Positions 26,607 to 36,674 of a stretch of DNA of 64,000 bases are shown here, in pieces. This stretch comes from Bdellovibrionales bacterium GWA2_49_15 (GTDB lineage Bacteria > Bdellovibrionota > Bacteriovoracia > Bacteriovoracales > Bacteriovoracaceae), in the NCBI GenBank assembly GCA_001769855.1, contig MEPP01000028.1, positions 62,001 to 126,000 of the forward strand, read 5' to 3'. Every line of letters starts with the position of its first letter. Positions within the stretch are counted from its first letter, which is position 1. The notes under the pieces are model-generated. The model was not told where the DNA came from. It ran no database searches and worked only from the letters and a program-made list of their open reading frames with translations. The position numbers and the translations under genes were made by a program.

Positions 26607-28490
26607 ATGACCCGAAAGCTCCTGGTATTCGTGCTGTGCTTTTGTCTAAGCGCCCTGCCCTCAATTTGGATCACTCGGGCCCAGGCCGAAGGTACGCCGC
26701 CACCATCACCGGATGAAACTTTGGGGAACTGCGAAGGCGCCACCAAGGTTGGCTGTGAGACCGCGGACAAGGATATTGAGGCCTCTGTCAGAAAAAAGAA
26801 CCCCCAAATGACCGAGGAAGAAATCCAAGCAGAAACCAAGCGGCTCCAAGAGTTGTTCAAAAACGACAAGAAAAATGGTTCTGTCATCGACATGGGAAGT
26901 GGAGCGGAAGGGTCTGGCGGCGGATTAAGTGCCGCCTATAGCACACCAGAATTTCATACCCTCATGGTGGCCATCGCCACAGGAGTGCTCGGAATTCCTT
27001 TTGGCTTTACCTGTGTCAACCAATCGTCTGCCATCACCTTCGGCTATGCCTCGCTGGGTTTTATCATTGGGTGGGTGGTTGAGGTTGGAAAAATAAAAAA
27101 GGCCTCGGAAAGGAGGCTCACGATTTTAACGGACGTGAACGCGGATCTAATCGCCGTCCAGGTTGAGGCCATCAATGTGGCCATGCAACAAACTCAGGAG
27201 GCCGCCCAGCAGGCCGGCACCTTTGCCGATATCATGCTGGTCACTTCTGTCTTCTACGGCATTGCCACCTCCATGGCCTTCGCCGAAGGCTTCATCCCTC
27301 CACTCGACATGTGTCCGCAAAGCACGGTGCAGGAAACCCCGCCCATGATGCCGCAAAAGATATTTGCAATGCTCAAGCAATCGCTAGAAATTCCCCTGGC
27401 CCATGCAGAAGACAATCCCTTTGCAAGCCTGGGCATCGAAAATCAGCTTAAGGATGTGTTTATCGGCGTCTTGGCCGAAGTGAAAACAGCTTTCGCCGCT
27501 TCCGCCAATAACGGAATGGTGAGAGGCGTGGCCATGTCGATTTTCACCGATAACGACTACGACGCCATGAATATTATCAAGGACCGAAAAAAGCGATTAG
27601 AAGAACGTGTTAAGATTTACCAGGAACTTCTGAAGAAACTCAAGGCGGTCACTCCCGGCAAAGACGTTAAGGTCGGAGACACTCCCATTGATAGTACTTC
27701 GGAAGAACACGGGAGTACCACCATCACGGCCTCAACAGAGCTGCAGGATCTCGATACCTTGCAGGGAAGCTGTGCCACCGGAGATCCAAAAAATCTACCT
27801 TTGACGGCCGACCTGGAATGCAAAGGCAAGCCTGTCGTGGTTGAAGATGTCTCAAAAAATATACCCGTAAACCTGGTGGTCGAAGTCCCCGGGAGCGTCC
27901 TGGCAGGCATGAAAAATTCCAAAGAGTACGCCAGCAATCTTGCCAATGGAAAACCGGCCTCCGCCGAGCTACGGCAGTACGGCCTTAACTCCTTTGCGAC
28001 CTTCAAAGGAATAAAAAAAGAGATCGGCGGTAAGTTGATTGACTACGCCAAAAAACACAAAAAGAAATTACCTTACCCCTCGATTGAAGAGGCAGAAAAG
28101 GAGATGAGAAAAAAACTCATGGATGGTGTGGCAACCGTTCTCAGTCAATATCCCCCTGCCGCCCTCAGCTCCATGATGGGGCAGTTACTGGGAGGCGATT
28201 CACCCGAGGTAAAAAAGGTAAGTGTCATCCTAGAGCAAAATAATATGAAACTGCCGGGGAAAGCTCCAAGCGCAGCACAGAATGTCATCCCCAAGATTAA
28301 GCTTGATGATGAGTCACGTGCTCAAAGGCCGGTGGCCGAGAGTGGCCCGGAAGTCACCAGCGCGGATGCTTTACAGGACCTGAATTATACTGAGAATGAC
28401 ATCACCAAGGATACGGGTGCCAGCATCTTTCTGCTCCTGAGCAATCGCTATCGAAAGACCGCATACCCTCTGCTTTTTGAAAAAAAGTAG
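26607..28490 (+). CDS. exported/membrane protein, unknown
   Basis: A 627-residue protein. The signal peptide (about residues 1-30) ends AQAEG; GAGGA five bases upstream fixes ATG 26607. Two hydrophobic hairpins follow near residues 115-150 (TLMVAIATGVLGIPFGF, FGYASLGFIIGWVVEV) and around 205-225. A helical domain and a long Lys/Pro-rich part continue to the end. The function is unknown. The stop lies three bases from the stop of the convergent acyl-CoA dehydrogenase gene. Confidence 0.7.
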   Translation: MTRKLLVFVLCFCLSALPSIWITRAQAEGTPPPSPDETLGNCEGATKVGCETADKDIEASVRKKNPQMTEEEIQAETKRLQELFKNDKKNGSVIDMGSGAEGSGGGLSAAYSTPEFHTLMVAIATGVLGIPFGFTCVNQSSAITFGYASLGFIIGWVVEVGKIKKASERRLTILTDVNADLIAVQVEAINVAMQQTQEAAQQAGTFADIMLVTSVFYGIATSMAFAEGFIPPLDMCPQSTVQETPPMMPQKIFAMLKQSLEIPLAHAEDNPFASLGIENQLKDVFIGVLAEVKTAFAASANNGMVRGVAMSIFTDNDYDAMNIIKDRKKRLEERVKIYQELLKKLKAVTPGKDVKVGDTPIDSTSEEHGSTTITASTELQDLDTLQGSCATGDPKNLPLTADLECKGKPVVVEDVSKNIPVNLVVEVPGSVLAGMKNSKEYASNLANGKPASAELRQYGLNSFATFKGIKKEIGGKLIDYAKKHKKKLPYPSIEEAEKEMRKKLMDGVATVLSQYPPAALSSMMGQLLGGDSPEVKKVSVILEQNNMKLPGKAPSAAQNVIPKIKLDDESRAQRPVAESGPEVTSADALQDLNYTENDITKDTGASIFLLLSNRYRKTAYPLLFEKK

Positions 28491-28493
28491 AGC

Positions 28494-30188
28494 TTATAAT
28501 GAAAGAATTTGCTGACTGTCTTGCCGCCATTGGGAATCGGCCCATAAGAGCGACACCAGCTTTTTTTCGGCCATGCGCTTGGCCGTAAGATGATATTTTT
28601 TGGATTTTGGAGTCAGCTGATCGGCAAACTCCAACATTAAGGCCACCATGGCCACGCGGGCGAGTGAGTAGGCAAAGTGTCGGGCCTGGGCCTGCATAAA
28701 ATCGTCGCCCTCGGTTTGGGCCTGGGAAACAAACTTCTGTAAAGATTCAAGCTCACGCATAATTTTTTGACCGCACAACTTCAGCTCGGCATCTTTAAGA
28801 TTTGTCAGGCGCGCTGAAAGATCTTTCACAAATGGCGGAAAAGTATTTTCTTTCTGCATCGATCTGAGAACATCAAGGGAGAGTACATTGGTGGTTCCTT
28901 CCCAGATGGACAAGGTTTGTCCGTCTCTCAGCCATTTCGACAGGCCGGAATTTTCCAGATAGCCCACGCCACCAAAGGACTCAATCACCTCACTGGTGAT
29001 TTTAAGGTTCTGTTTGGCGGTATAGAGTTTTGCCAGGGGAGTATAAATTCGCAAAAGTGGCGCGGCCCGCTTGCGTTCTTCCGCCGTACCCGCCTCGTCC
29101 AAACCGAGCAACTTGGCGGTATAAAAAAATAGATGAAAGGCCCCCTGAAACTCAGTCTCAAGCTCAGTTAATGTCTGAATATGCAGAGGATGATCCTTAA
29201 GTAATTTCCCAAACGCTTCCCGCTTGGTGGCATAGGCCCGGGCCCAGCTTAGCATACGTCGCGAGGAGGCCACGGCCGACAAGGCGTTATGAATTCTGGT
29301 GACGTTGAAAAGTGTGGCGATCGTTTTTACCCCGCGCCCAACCTCTCCCACCAAAAGGGCGCGACTGCCTTCAAGTCGTAACTCGGCGGTGGGCAGGGCC
29401 CTTGTACCCAGCTTGTCTTTTAAACGAATGATCTCCAGATTGTTGTATTTTCCGTCATCATTTTTTAATTTAATAAAAAACAAAGACAGCCCCTTGCTTC
29501 CGGGAACAACCTCCCCCTTTTCATTTTCAATGCGGGCCAGGGTCATGGCCATAGGGGAAGTCACCGCCGAGGTGAACCATTTAACGCCATAGAGACGCCA
29601 ACCCTCTCCATCCTTCCGGGCACGGGTTTCTGAGGTGCCCACATCAGAACCACCGGTTCGCTCCGTCATCCACTGGCCCGAGGCCCAGAAAAAATCCGGA
29701 TCGCGGGAGGTGAGATGGGATAAGGCGGAAGCTTTTAAATTTTCACTGCCAAAATTTTCAATGAGCTTGGCCGCTCCGTCGGTCATGGCCAGCGGACAAG
29801 AATAATAGGCCGAGCTCGGGGCGAAAAGATAATTTTTGGCCATCTGATAAAGTCGTGAGTATGGCCCGTATTTGCGCTCATACCCAATGGCCACCAACCC
29901 TTCTACTGCGGACACGCGGCTCATCTCGTCCCAACCCTTGGCGACGCGAATCTCATCAATTCTGTGTCCAAAGGCATCGAAGGGAATATGCACGGGAGGA
30001 TTGGCATCCGCATCCTCCCCCATTTTCAAAATGTCCCCCATAACCCGAGCGCCAAACCGCTCGAGATCGGGTTTCATGGTGCCGTAAAAATCCGCAGGAA
30101 TCTGCGTTCCTAAATAGTCCTGAAGAAGACTGTCAACGCTGAATTGGTTGTCCTCGAGAACCGGGCCTTCCTGAATGAATTCCTTCAC
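28494..30188 (-). CDS. acyl-CoA dehydrogenase, AidB/ACDH-11-like
   Basis: A 564-residue flavoprotein dehydrogenase. SGQWMTERTGGSDVG is the FAD/substrate-binding signature of the AidB branch, and RLKDKLGTRALPTAEL and SFGGVGYLENSG are also characteristic. Catalysis is alpha,beta-oxidation of acyl-CoA thioesters with FAD; AidB itself is a stress-linked member that binds DNA, while C. elegans ACDH-11 acts on long acyl chains, so the substrate is open. GTG 30188 is the start. It follows the radical SAM gene by 8 bases, so the two are probably an operon. Confidence 0.9.
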   Translation of the reverse strand: MKEFIQEGPVLEDNQFSVDSLLQDYLGTQIPADFYGTMKPDLERFGARVMGDILKMGEDADANPPVHIPFDAFGHRIDEIRVAKGWDEMSRVSAVEGLVAIGYERKYGPYSRLYQMAKNYLFAPSSAYYSCPLAMTDGAAKLIENFGSENLKASALSHLTSRDPDFFWASGQWMTERTGGSDVGTSETRARKDGEGWRLYGVKWFTSAVTSPMAMTLARIENEKGEVVPGSKGLSLFFIKLKNDDGKYNNLEIIRLKDKLGTRALPTAELRLEGSRALLVGEVGRGVKTIATLFNVTRIHNALSAVASSRRMLSWARAYATKREAFGKLLKDHPLHIQTLTELETEFQGAFHLFFYTAKLLGLDEAGTAEERKRAAPLLRIYTPLAKLYTAKQNLKITSEVIESFGGVGYLENSGLSKWLRDGQTLSIWEGTTNVLSLDVLRSMQKENTFPPFVKDLSARLTNLKDAELKLCGQKIMRELESLQKFVSQAQTEGDDFMQAQARHFAYSLARVAMVALMLEFADQLTPKSKKYHLTAKRMAEKKLVSLLWADSQWRQDSQQILSL

Positions 30189-30196
30189 GCTCGACT

Positions 30197-31486
30197 CTAC
30201 TGAACGTGCTGTTCCTCAGGGGTGATAGGATCTTGTTTCATACAAGGGTCCACGGTCACACCACACGTTTTGCGAGGAACTGCGTTGAAGAAGCAACCAT
30301 GCTCTTTGATCTCTTCTAAGCGACAGCTCCAGTACATTTTTCCGTTATGCACGGTCATGTCGGGACAGGCATCACACATATTCATGCGTCCATCGGCCAT
30401 CATGTCGAGAGGCTGAATAACGGTGAAAGTCTGAAGATGGGTTTTCTCAAAGGCCTCATGAGGTCGCTTGACCAAGTTCCAGAGATATTTTTTGGCAATC
30501 TTGCGCATCTTGGGATCAACGAGGGAAAAGAGCGCGGTGCTGGTTCTTCCGGCCGACAACAACTTTGGTGGCGAATAGCTTAAGTATTTTCCACGAATCA
30601 TCTGGCTGCCGACTTGAACGGCCTTCATAAAATTGGCCCCGACGTAGCCGTAGCAACGTTTGGTGCTCGCGATACGACCGGCCAAAAGCCACTTGGTCGA
30701 GTTAGGGTCAACCGTTCCGCTTAGGTAAGCACTTGGCTCAAAACTCGGATCGACTTCCTTCAGCTTGGCCACAATGTCTTTTGCGTAGAGAAGCTTGTCT
30801 CCGCCCCACTTACTGTTTTCGTAGGCGTCGGCCATGCTGATTTTTTTGCCATTGGCGTAGAAGTCAAAATCCCCGGTCAGGCGTGGTGACCTGAAGAGAA
30901 TATAGACGATGGTGTTGACGATATGAGGATGTTTGCGCGCCCAGATAAATGTTTCTTTGACCTGGTCCAGGGTATCCCAGCTCACGGTTTGGTTGAAGGA
31001 GCAGGCCATGCCGCCTTCTGCCGCCACCATTTCAGCAAACTTCATACGAAGGGCATTGTGATCGCCTTCTTTTGTAGCGCGAGAATCTTTTCTGACCTGG
31101 GTGGTGTCAATGTGGAAGGTAAACCCGGCCACGCCGGCCTTCTTTAGTTGCTTTAAAAGTTCAGGGGTCATGGCAAGACCGTTGGTATTTAAAATGGCCT
31201 TCCAACCGCGATCGTTAATCATTTTCACGATCTCAACAATTTGGGGGTGCATGAGGGGATCGCCACCGGCAATACTCATACAATCACTCTTGCGTTCACG
31301 CTTAAAGACATCCAGATCATCAGAGATCTGTTGCAATGTTTTATGGTTGACCTTATGGGGGCGATAGCAGCCTTCACAGGTTAGATTGCAGGCGTCGGTG
31401 ACCTCAATCCAAGAGATACCGTTATCGGTCAGAGACCAAGGCAGACGGTAGTACGATCTTGGGGTCAACTCTGGTACTGGATTCAT
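30197..31486 (-). CDS. radical SAM enzyme
   Basis: A 429-residue protein with the radical SAM cluster motif CNLTCEGC (Cys x3 Cys x2 Cys) near residue 35, AGGDPLMHP (GGE-like motif) and ILNTNGL. The C-terminus is Cys-rich (CDACPD, CRLEE, CGVTVDPC), suggesting an auxiliary iron-sulfur cluster, as in SPASM-like enzymes. It makes a 5'-deoxyadenosyl radical; the substrate is not evident. ATG 31486 is eight bases from AAGGAG and is preferred to GTG 31495. It is the first gene of a pair with the acyl-CoA dehydrogenase. Confidence 0.9.
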   Translation of the reverse strand: MNPVPELTPRSYYRLPWSLTDNGISWIEVTDACNLTCEGCYRPHKVNHKTLQQISDDLDVFKRERKSDCMSIAGGDPLMHPQIVEIVKMINDRGWKAILNTNGLAMTPELLKQLKKAGVAGFTFHIDTTQVRKDSRATKEGDHNALRMKFAEMVAAEGGMACSFNQTVSWDTLDQVKETFIWARKHPHIVNTIVYILFRSPRLTGDFDFYANGKKISMADAYENSKWGGDKLLYAKDIVAKLKEVDPSFEPSAYLSGTVDPNSTKWLLAGRIASTKRCYGYVGANFMKAVQVGSQMIRGKYLSYSPPKLLSAGRTSTALFSLVDPKMRKIAKKYLWNLVKRPHEAFEKTHLQTFTVIQPLDMMADGRMNMCDACPDMTVHNGKMYWSCRLEEIKEHGCFFNAVPRKTCGVTVDPCMKQDPITPEEQHVQ

Positions 31487-31824
31487 GCGTGGCACTCCTT
31501 GAAAAAATATTCAAAAAATTAAGTGATAATCCTGGATTGAAAACGCAGCACTCTAGCGTTTTTAACGCTAAGAGAAAATACTGATTTTTGTCATGCTTTT
31601 GGCTTAAATCGGCATGAAATCGACCCCAAAACGGCTGTCGTCCTCAGTAAGGGGCCGAGGAGGGTACCTCTTCGTCAACGCCCGGCCGCGCTCATACACC
31701 TCTCTGAAAGAGCTAACCAATCACCCGGGAAAAAGTCATTGAAGTCCTTAGAAAACCTGACAACTGCCGGTTTTGAGATCGGATGCCTTTATGATAAAAA
31801 CTTGACAAGCAATGAGGCCCATTT
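31487..31824. other. 338-bp intergenic region
   Basis: This gap separates divergent genes (radical SAM leftward, PKD/RCC1 lipoprotein rightward). It holds a seven-base perfect hairpin (TAGCGTT TTT AACGCTA, 31554-31570) about 70 bases upstream of the radical SAM start, a candidate operator. TCATGC and GCATGA form a second, loose inverted repeat nearby. I see no credible open frame and no clear sigma-70 pair; TATGAT at 31790 is a possible -10 for the rightward gene. Confidence 0.5.
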
Positions 31825-34800
31825 ATGAGACACACCACTAATATTTTAGTCTTTGCCATTCTCCAGTTGTTCCTGGTGAGTTGCGATGAGGTCGCCACCA
31901 TTCTCATTCAGGGCCCGGCCGAGGGAAGCTCGGTTTCTGCCACCGCGACGGAAATTAGAATCAGAGGTGCTTTTAGCTTTCCCAAAGGTGATAGGTTTAT
32001 TTCCATCAGCGTAAGTGACGGTATCCGTGAAGTTGTGGCTGATAATTCCTTATCAGGCAGCAAGGGAACTTTCACCGCCACTCTTCCCTATGCCTACTCC
32101 CCAGAGGTTGCAGTCCTAAACATCTCCGCCGTCCTAAAAACCGAAAAAAGCACTGACACAAAAAAACTCGAGCTGAAAGTCGAGAAAAAACGAGAGGCGG
32201 TGGCCAATTTTACCTTTCAAAATCGTCAAGACTTAGGCCTTTATGTGGGCGTACTCGATGGCTCCGCCAGCACCGCGCCCGAAGGGAAAATTGTAAAATA
32301 TCTTTGGACGATCCAAGGGCAGACGATCACCACAACTATTCCCACCCTAAAATATGACTTTCCCAGTGAGGGACGTTTTCCGGTTACCTTAACCGTCAAA
32401 TCGCAGAGTGGTTTAACCGCCAGTCGGACATTGGAGGCGGTGGTCGTGGTAAATCAAAGGCCGGTGGCCCCGGCGCTTGTTAACATGGGAACGATGGTTT
32501 CAAAGCATACCTACTACCTTACCCTACCGGCGGCCACCGACCCTGACGGAGACACCATTCGCTATCGCCTGCTGGGAAATGCTCCGGTCATCAGCGTTGC
32601 CGATTGCTTGAAAGACAACAATAATCTTGAATGCGCCGTCACCCTCAATGGGGCCAGTGGGGCGGCGTGGATCAAGTATATGGCCTACGATCAGTACGGC
32701 GATGCGCTTAATGCCACCCAAGTGGAATTTCAGCTCACGGCCAACGTGCCACCGGTTCTTCCGGCACAGATGGCGGGTCTGAAACTGGCGGAAGATGTTA
32801 CCTTACTTTTTCCCGTGAATGGCGGCAACGATCAGAATCAAGATTTCATCACCTACCAACTTTTTGAGCGACCGAAACACGGTCAAATTAGAAATTGTCT
32901 TCAGGGAAATATTGATCTGGAGTGCGAATATATTCCCGAAGCGAACTACTACGGGAGTGACTCATTTTCCTATCGAGCTTTTGACGGCGCGGCCTATTCC
33001 AACCCTTCAAAGGTTTATCTCTTCATTGATGCCGTCAATGATACCCCTTCCTTCGAAGCCAAAAACGCCACGGTGGAGTTTGAGCACAGGAACTCGGAGC
33101 CTGGCCCCATCTTTTTACCCATGGCCCTTGATGCGGAAGAGGCTTCCAATAATCTCTCTTATAAAATCATCACACCTCCCGCCCATGGGCAATTGGAGGG
33201 ATCTTGCCATCCCCTGGCCATTGCCGGTGGCGCGATCTGTTCGTTCATTCCTGAAGCTTCCTATGACGGAGAGGACGCCCTGACGTTGGAGGCCAGTGAT
33301 GCGAAAGGTGCCAAAGATACATTCACCTTAAATTTTAAAATCCATTTTATTCCGGCCGAGAATTATGCCCCCACTCTCCCCTCCCAGCAAATCTTCAGGG
33401 GAAATGAAAATGAGCGCCTGTCCTTGGAGTTGAACAAAGGCACCGATCGCAATCGGGACAAGCTCAAAAGAATTTTTGTTTCTGCCCCGGACGCCGGTGA
33501 TCTTTATGGATGCTTCAACTCTCCCACCTGCACCTTCATTCCTACCCCGGGATATTCGGGTACAACCAGCTTCACTTACAAGGTTAATGACGGAAACCTC
33601 GATTCCAATACCTCGACGGTTAAAATTATTATTGAAAAAACAAAGCCGGTAAAATTGTTTGCCGGAGGCAAGAACACCTGTGCGCTCTTTTCCAATCATA
33701 AGTTCAAATGCTGGGGCGATAACACCTACGGACAGCTCCTGCCTTTCGGAATCACCAACGATAGCTACGGCACCGCCACCGACGATACTATTGCCTCAAT
33801 GAAATATCTGGACCTGGCCGGCTCCAAGGACCTCTCGATCGGGGATGGATTCATCTGCGCCATTCTCTACGAAGGTTACGTTAAATGCTGGGGAAGAAAT
33901 GAGCTGGGCCAGTTAGGCGTCGGGGACGATCGCGATTATACCACAACTCCTCTGAGCCAAATCCCGTATGTGCAGGACTCCATGGGCCGCCAGTATCGCG
34001 ATTTTGTCAAAATCAGATCGGCCTCTCAAGGAACCTGCGCCCTGATTGGGACAAAAATTGGAAGGGTCAACTGCTGGGGAAAAGTGGCCGACCATCAGTC
34101 ACTCTCTCCCGTTGATACAAAGCTGACGAGTTCGCTTCTACCGGGAGCGGAAGCGCAGCTAGAAATAAGCGATCATCGCATCTGCGTAAGCAGTAAAAGT
34201 ACCGATGCCTCCACAACTCCCAATGGCACAGTCATCACCCGTTATGCCGCTGATGATGCCAAATGTATCGGGGACCAATTTCATCCCGCCTATATCACTG
34301 GAAATGTCCCGAGATTTCGAGTGGATTTCCCCGAGCTTGCTTACAATATTGGGCAGTTCGCTTACTTTCCAGAGTCCATGAGCATGGGTGGGCGCTATGC
34401 TGTGGGGACATCCACCAAGTACCTCATTTTGCCCATGGGCCGCACGGTCTACAGCTATTTGAGTTTTGCCGAGGAGGCCAGCTTTTACGTGGCCGGTTTC
34501 GAGCGTTACGGGCGACCCGATCTGTTTTCCTATACCTTGCAAAACAAAACTTTTGACTCTTATGAGGCGGCCACTCAATTCGCCAAATGGTTAGAACCGG
34601 TTGTCGGCGCGAGCTTCTATCCTATCAATGAGAACGGCGAACGCTTAAAATTTCCAGTCTATCAAAATCCTGCATCCGAAAAAAATGTCAGCAAGCTTAC
34701 CGGTGGTGAGAACCATATCTGTGCCTTAGCAAACGGACAGGTGAAGTGCTGGGGAAGCAATGGAAGAGGCCAGCTGGGGATTGATACCGGCACGATGACA

Positions 34801-35061
34801 ACGGTGGGTCTGTCGGATAGCGTCCTGAATTCCAAAGCGGTGGGGATTGCCAGCAACGTCGTCGACGTAGCGGCAGGAAGCATCCATACCTGTGCCATTA
34901 GCGCCATCTACAACGCAGCCAAAGATGCTTTCGACCACGACATGTTTTGCTGGGGTGATAACAGTCGCGGACAATTCGGCATGCTCATGCACAACCGAAT
35001 GTCCAAGCTACCGGTGAATGTCTTTACAACCCGCTATAAGGAACCGCTCCGGTTAGACTAG
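31825..35061 (+). CDS. large lipoprotein with PKD/Ig-like domains and RCC1 repeats
   Basis: A 1078-residue lipoprotein: signal peptide with lipobox VSC, mature N-terminus CDE. Asp at +2 would retain a lipoprotein in the inner membrane by the E. coli rule; whether this holds here is unknown. A PKD domain (about residues 125-215) is followed by three or four cadherin-like Ig domains with VNDG/FDGA turns (about 220-600), then RCC1-type repeats with NTCALF..FKCWGDNTYGQLL, FICAIL..VKCWGRNELGQLG and ICALA..VKCWGSNGRGQLG. RCC1 repeats build beta-propellers for protein contacts. GAGG lies seven bases before the ATG. Confidence 0.88.
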   Translation: MRHTTNILVFAILQLFLVSCDEVATILIQGPAEGSSVSATATEIRIRGAFSFPKGDRFISISVSDGIREVVADNSLSGSKGTFTATLPYAYSPEVAVLNISAVLKTEKSTDTKKLELKVEKKREAVANFTFQNRQDLGLYVGVLDGSASTAPEGKIVKYLWTIQGQTITTTIPTLKYDFPSEGRFPVTLTVKSQSGLTASRTLEAVVVVNQRPVAPALVNMGTMVSKHTYYLTLPAATDPDGDTIRYRLLGNAPVISVADCLKDNNNLECAVTLNGASGAAWIKYMAYDQYGDALNATQVEFQLTANVPPVLPAQMAGLKLAEDVTLLFPVNGGNDQNQDFITYQLFERPKHGQIRNCLQGNIDLECEYIPEANYYGSDSFSYRAFDGAAYSNPSKVYLFIDAVNDTPSFEAKNATVEFEHRNSEPGPIFLPMALDAEEASNNLSYKIITPPAHGQLEGSCHPLAIAGGAICSFIPEASYDGEDALTLEASDAKGAKDTFTLNFKIHFIPAENYAPTLPSQQIFRGNENERLSLELNKGTDRNRDKLKRIFVSAPDAGDLYGCFNSPTCTFIPTPGYSGTTSFTYKVNDGNLDSNTSTVKIIIEKTKPVKLFAGGKNTCALFSNHKFKCWGDNTYGQLLPFGITNDSYGTATDDTIASMKYLDLAGSKDLSIGDGFICAILYEGYVKCWGRNELGQLGVGDDRDYTTTPLSQIPYVQDSMGRQYRDFVKIRSASQGTCALIGTKIGRVNCWGKVADHQSLSPVDTKLTSSLLPGAEAQLEISDHRICVSSKSTDASTTPNGTVITRYAADDAKCIGDQFHPAYITGNVPRFRVDFPELAYNIGQFAYFPESMSMGGRYAVGTSTKYLILPMGRTVYSYLSFAEEASFYVAGFERYGRPDLFSYTLQNKTFDSYEAATQFAKWLEPVVGASFYPINENGERLKFPVYQNPASEKNVSKLTGGENHICALANGQVKCWGSNGRGQLGIDTGTMTTVGLSDSVLNSKAVGIASNVVDVAAGSIHTCAISAIYNAAKDAFDHDMFCWGDNSRGQFGMLMHNRMSKLPVNVFTTRYKEPLRLD

Positions 35062-35210
35062 CAATGAATGAAGGTAAGCTGAAACTGTCTGATTCTTGGA
35101 CAGTGCTGGGTAAATTTTATACGACCCCAATCTAACACCTTGTAAACATACTTTTTACTTCGGCACAGTGCTTGCATCACTACCTCTCAATTATTGTTTT
35201 TGGAGGGGTT

Positions 35211-35951
35211 ATGAAGAACTTAATTGGATTTTTCTTGGTGCTGTCTCTTGCGGCCTGTGTTCCCCAGGCGAAAACCAACAACGCAAAAACCAGCACGACG
35301 ACGGGATCAGGCTCAAGCGGCCAGACCAACTTCTCCTTCCCCGCCAATACCTCCACGCCAAACTATGAAATAGATTCGGGAAGTGGTTCCGGCACCGTGA
35401 TCGTTCTGCCGACCCCCACTCCGGAACCGACGCCCGGCCTAACCGAATATTGTGGCAAGCTGTACATCTCAAAGAGCGGCGTGGTGATGTTCATCGATGA
35501 GGAGGAGCACTACAGAGTCATTGATCCCGAAACCTATAATGCCCAACAGGTGGTCAACAATATCACCTTCCCGAGCGATGCCTTTAATGCCTGTGTGCAT
35601 GGCAATCTGGTTTCAGGTGGTCTGTTTTATATTATTCGCACCGAATATATTCAATTGTCAGACGGCATCGTCAATCCCGAGCGGGCCACGCGCAAAAGCA
35701 GCTACTCCTATGAGATTTGCGGCAACCTGATGTTTAAAACTGACCCCGGACAAACCACGGCATGGATTCAGATGCAGGTAGGCACGAGTTATAAGATTAT
35801 TCAGGATGATGCCAGCAATACTTATAAAAATTATCTCAATGCCCACGGCAACACTCAGGGATGCTTGTATAACAATGCCGGCTTTACCAAGAATACCTAC
35901 GTGACCTTCAAGCAGTACTTTAAGCCTGATGTCTCTGATCTCGGCTGGTAA
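35211..35951 (+). CDS. small lipoprotein, unknown
   Basis: A 246-residue lipoprotein. GGAGGGG fixes ATG 35211; the lipobox is LAAC at Cys16. A Ser/Thr/Gly and Pro linker (about residues 17-75) tethers a globular domain with four cysteines (EYCGK, NACVH, EICGN, QGCLY), probably two disulphides. I recognise no family. It follows the RCC1 lipoprotein by 150 bases on the same strand. The 3' end overlaps the convergent acyltransferase gene by 32 bases. Confidence 0.75.
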   Translation: MKNLIGFFLVLSLAACVPQAKTNNAKTSTTTGSGSSGQTNFSFPANTSTPNYEIDSGSGSGTVIVLPTPTPEPTPGLTEYCGKLYISKSGVVMFIDEEEHYRVIDPETYNAQQVVNNITFPSDAFNACVHGNLVSGGLFYIIRTEYIQLSDGIVNPERATRKSSYSYEICGNLMFKTDPGQTTAWIQMQVGTSYKIIQDDASNTYKNYLNAHGNTQGCLYNNAGFTKNTYVTFKQYFKPDVSDLGW

Positions 35952-36672
35952 GAAGACTTTCCATTTCCTTCACCAGCAGATCGTGAAATCGCTGAACCGC
36001 CTCCTCGGGTAGCTCTCCCAATTCTAGTTCCGGAAGAAAAGGACCTTTCAAAAAATGGGTTAGCCTGACCGGCCGGGGCAGCAGCGTCGGCCCCATTCCC
36101 CGAAACAACGGGAACGGAAAGTGGAAGAGCTCATAAATTTGCTTGGTCCAGTTGGAGTCATACACCTTAAAAATTCGATCACTCATCGGACAGGCCGCCA
36201 GGATCACGGGAACCTGCGCCTCCAGCGCCAGGCGGACAAAACCCTTTCGATCCTGCCACAAAACCTTGTAGCGATCTTTGGATGAGCGCAGCGACTCCCG
36301 CATTCCACCCGGGGCCAGGGCCACCAGCTCGCCCCTGCCTAAAAGCTCCAGCGCGTTTTTGGGAGAGGCGGGCACCAGGCCAACGTCCCAGCACCAGTCC
36401 TGCACATACGGCAAGGTAAAAAGGAGGTCGTCTCCCAGCCCCCGGGGCATTCGTCCGGTGCCCTCTGCGATGGCCTTGCCAAGCAGAAAACCGTCATACG
36501 TCGCCAGGGAATGGTTAATGATAATGAGGAGCGGGCCCTCTTTGGGTATCAGCTCTAAATTTTTGACCTCATGATGATGATAGCGTGCGAGCAGGCCCAG
36601 GCCCTGCCTAATTCGCTCAATGACCTCATTGCCTTCAATTTGGACCTTGGGAAGATTTCCTTGGGCCTTCAC
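35920..36672 (-). CDS. acyltransferase, LPLAT superfamily (MGAT-like branch)
   Basis: A 250-residue acyltransferase with NHSLATYDG (His54, Asp60; one residue longer than the PlsC NHx4D box, as in the monoacylglycerol-acyltransferase-like branch) and PGGMRES. Such enzymes acylate glycerolipids or wax-type acceptors at the membrane. GTG 36672 lies only two bases after the stop of the preceding gene, so translation is coupled. It is the last gene of the glutaredoxin-led operon. Confidence 0.82.
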   Translation of the reverse strand: MKAQGNLPKVQIEGNEVIERIRQGLGLLARYHHHEVKNLELIPKEGPLLIIINHSLATYDGFLLGKAIAEGTGRMPRGLGDDLLFTLPYVQDWCWDVGLVPASPKNALELLGRGELVALAPGGMRESLRSSKDRYKVLWQDRKGFVRLALEAQVPVILAACPMSDRIFKVYDSNWTKQIYELFHFPFPLFRGMGPTLLPRPVRLTHFLKGPFLPELELGELPEEAVQRFHDLLVKEMESLLTSRDQRHQA

Positions 36673-36674
36673 GG

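Noticed and set aside
31554..31570. rho-independent terminator
   Set aside because: The hairpin has no T run on either strand and lies upstream of both flanking genes.
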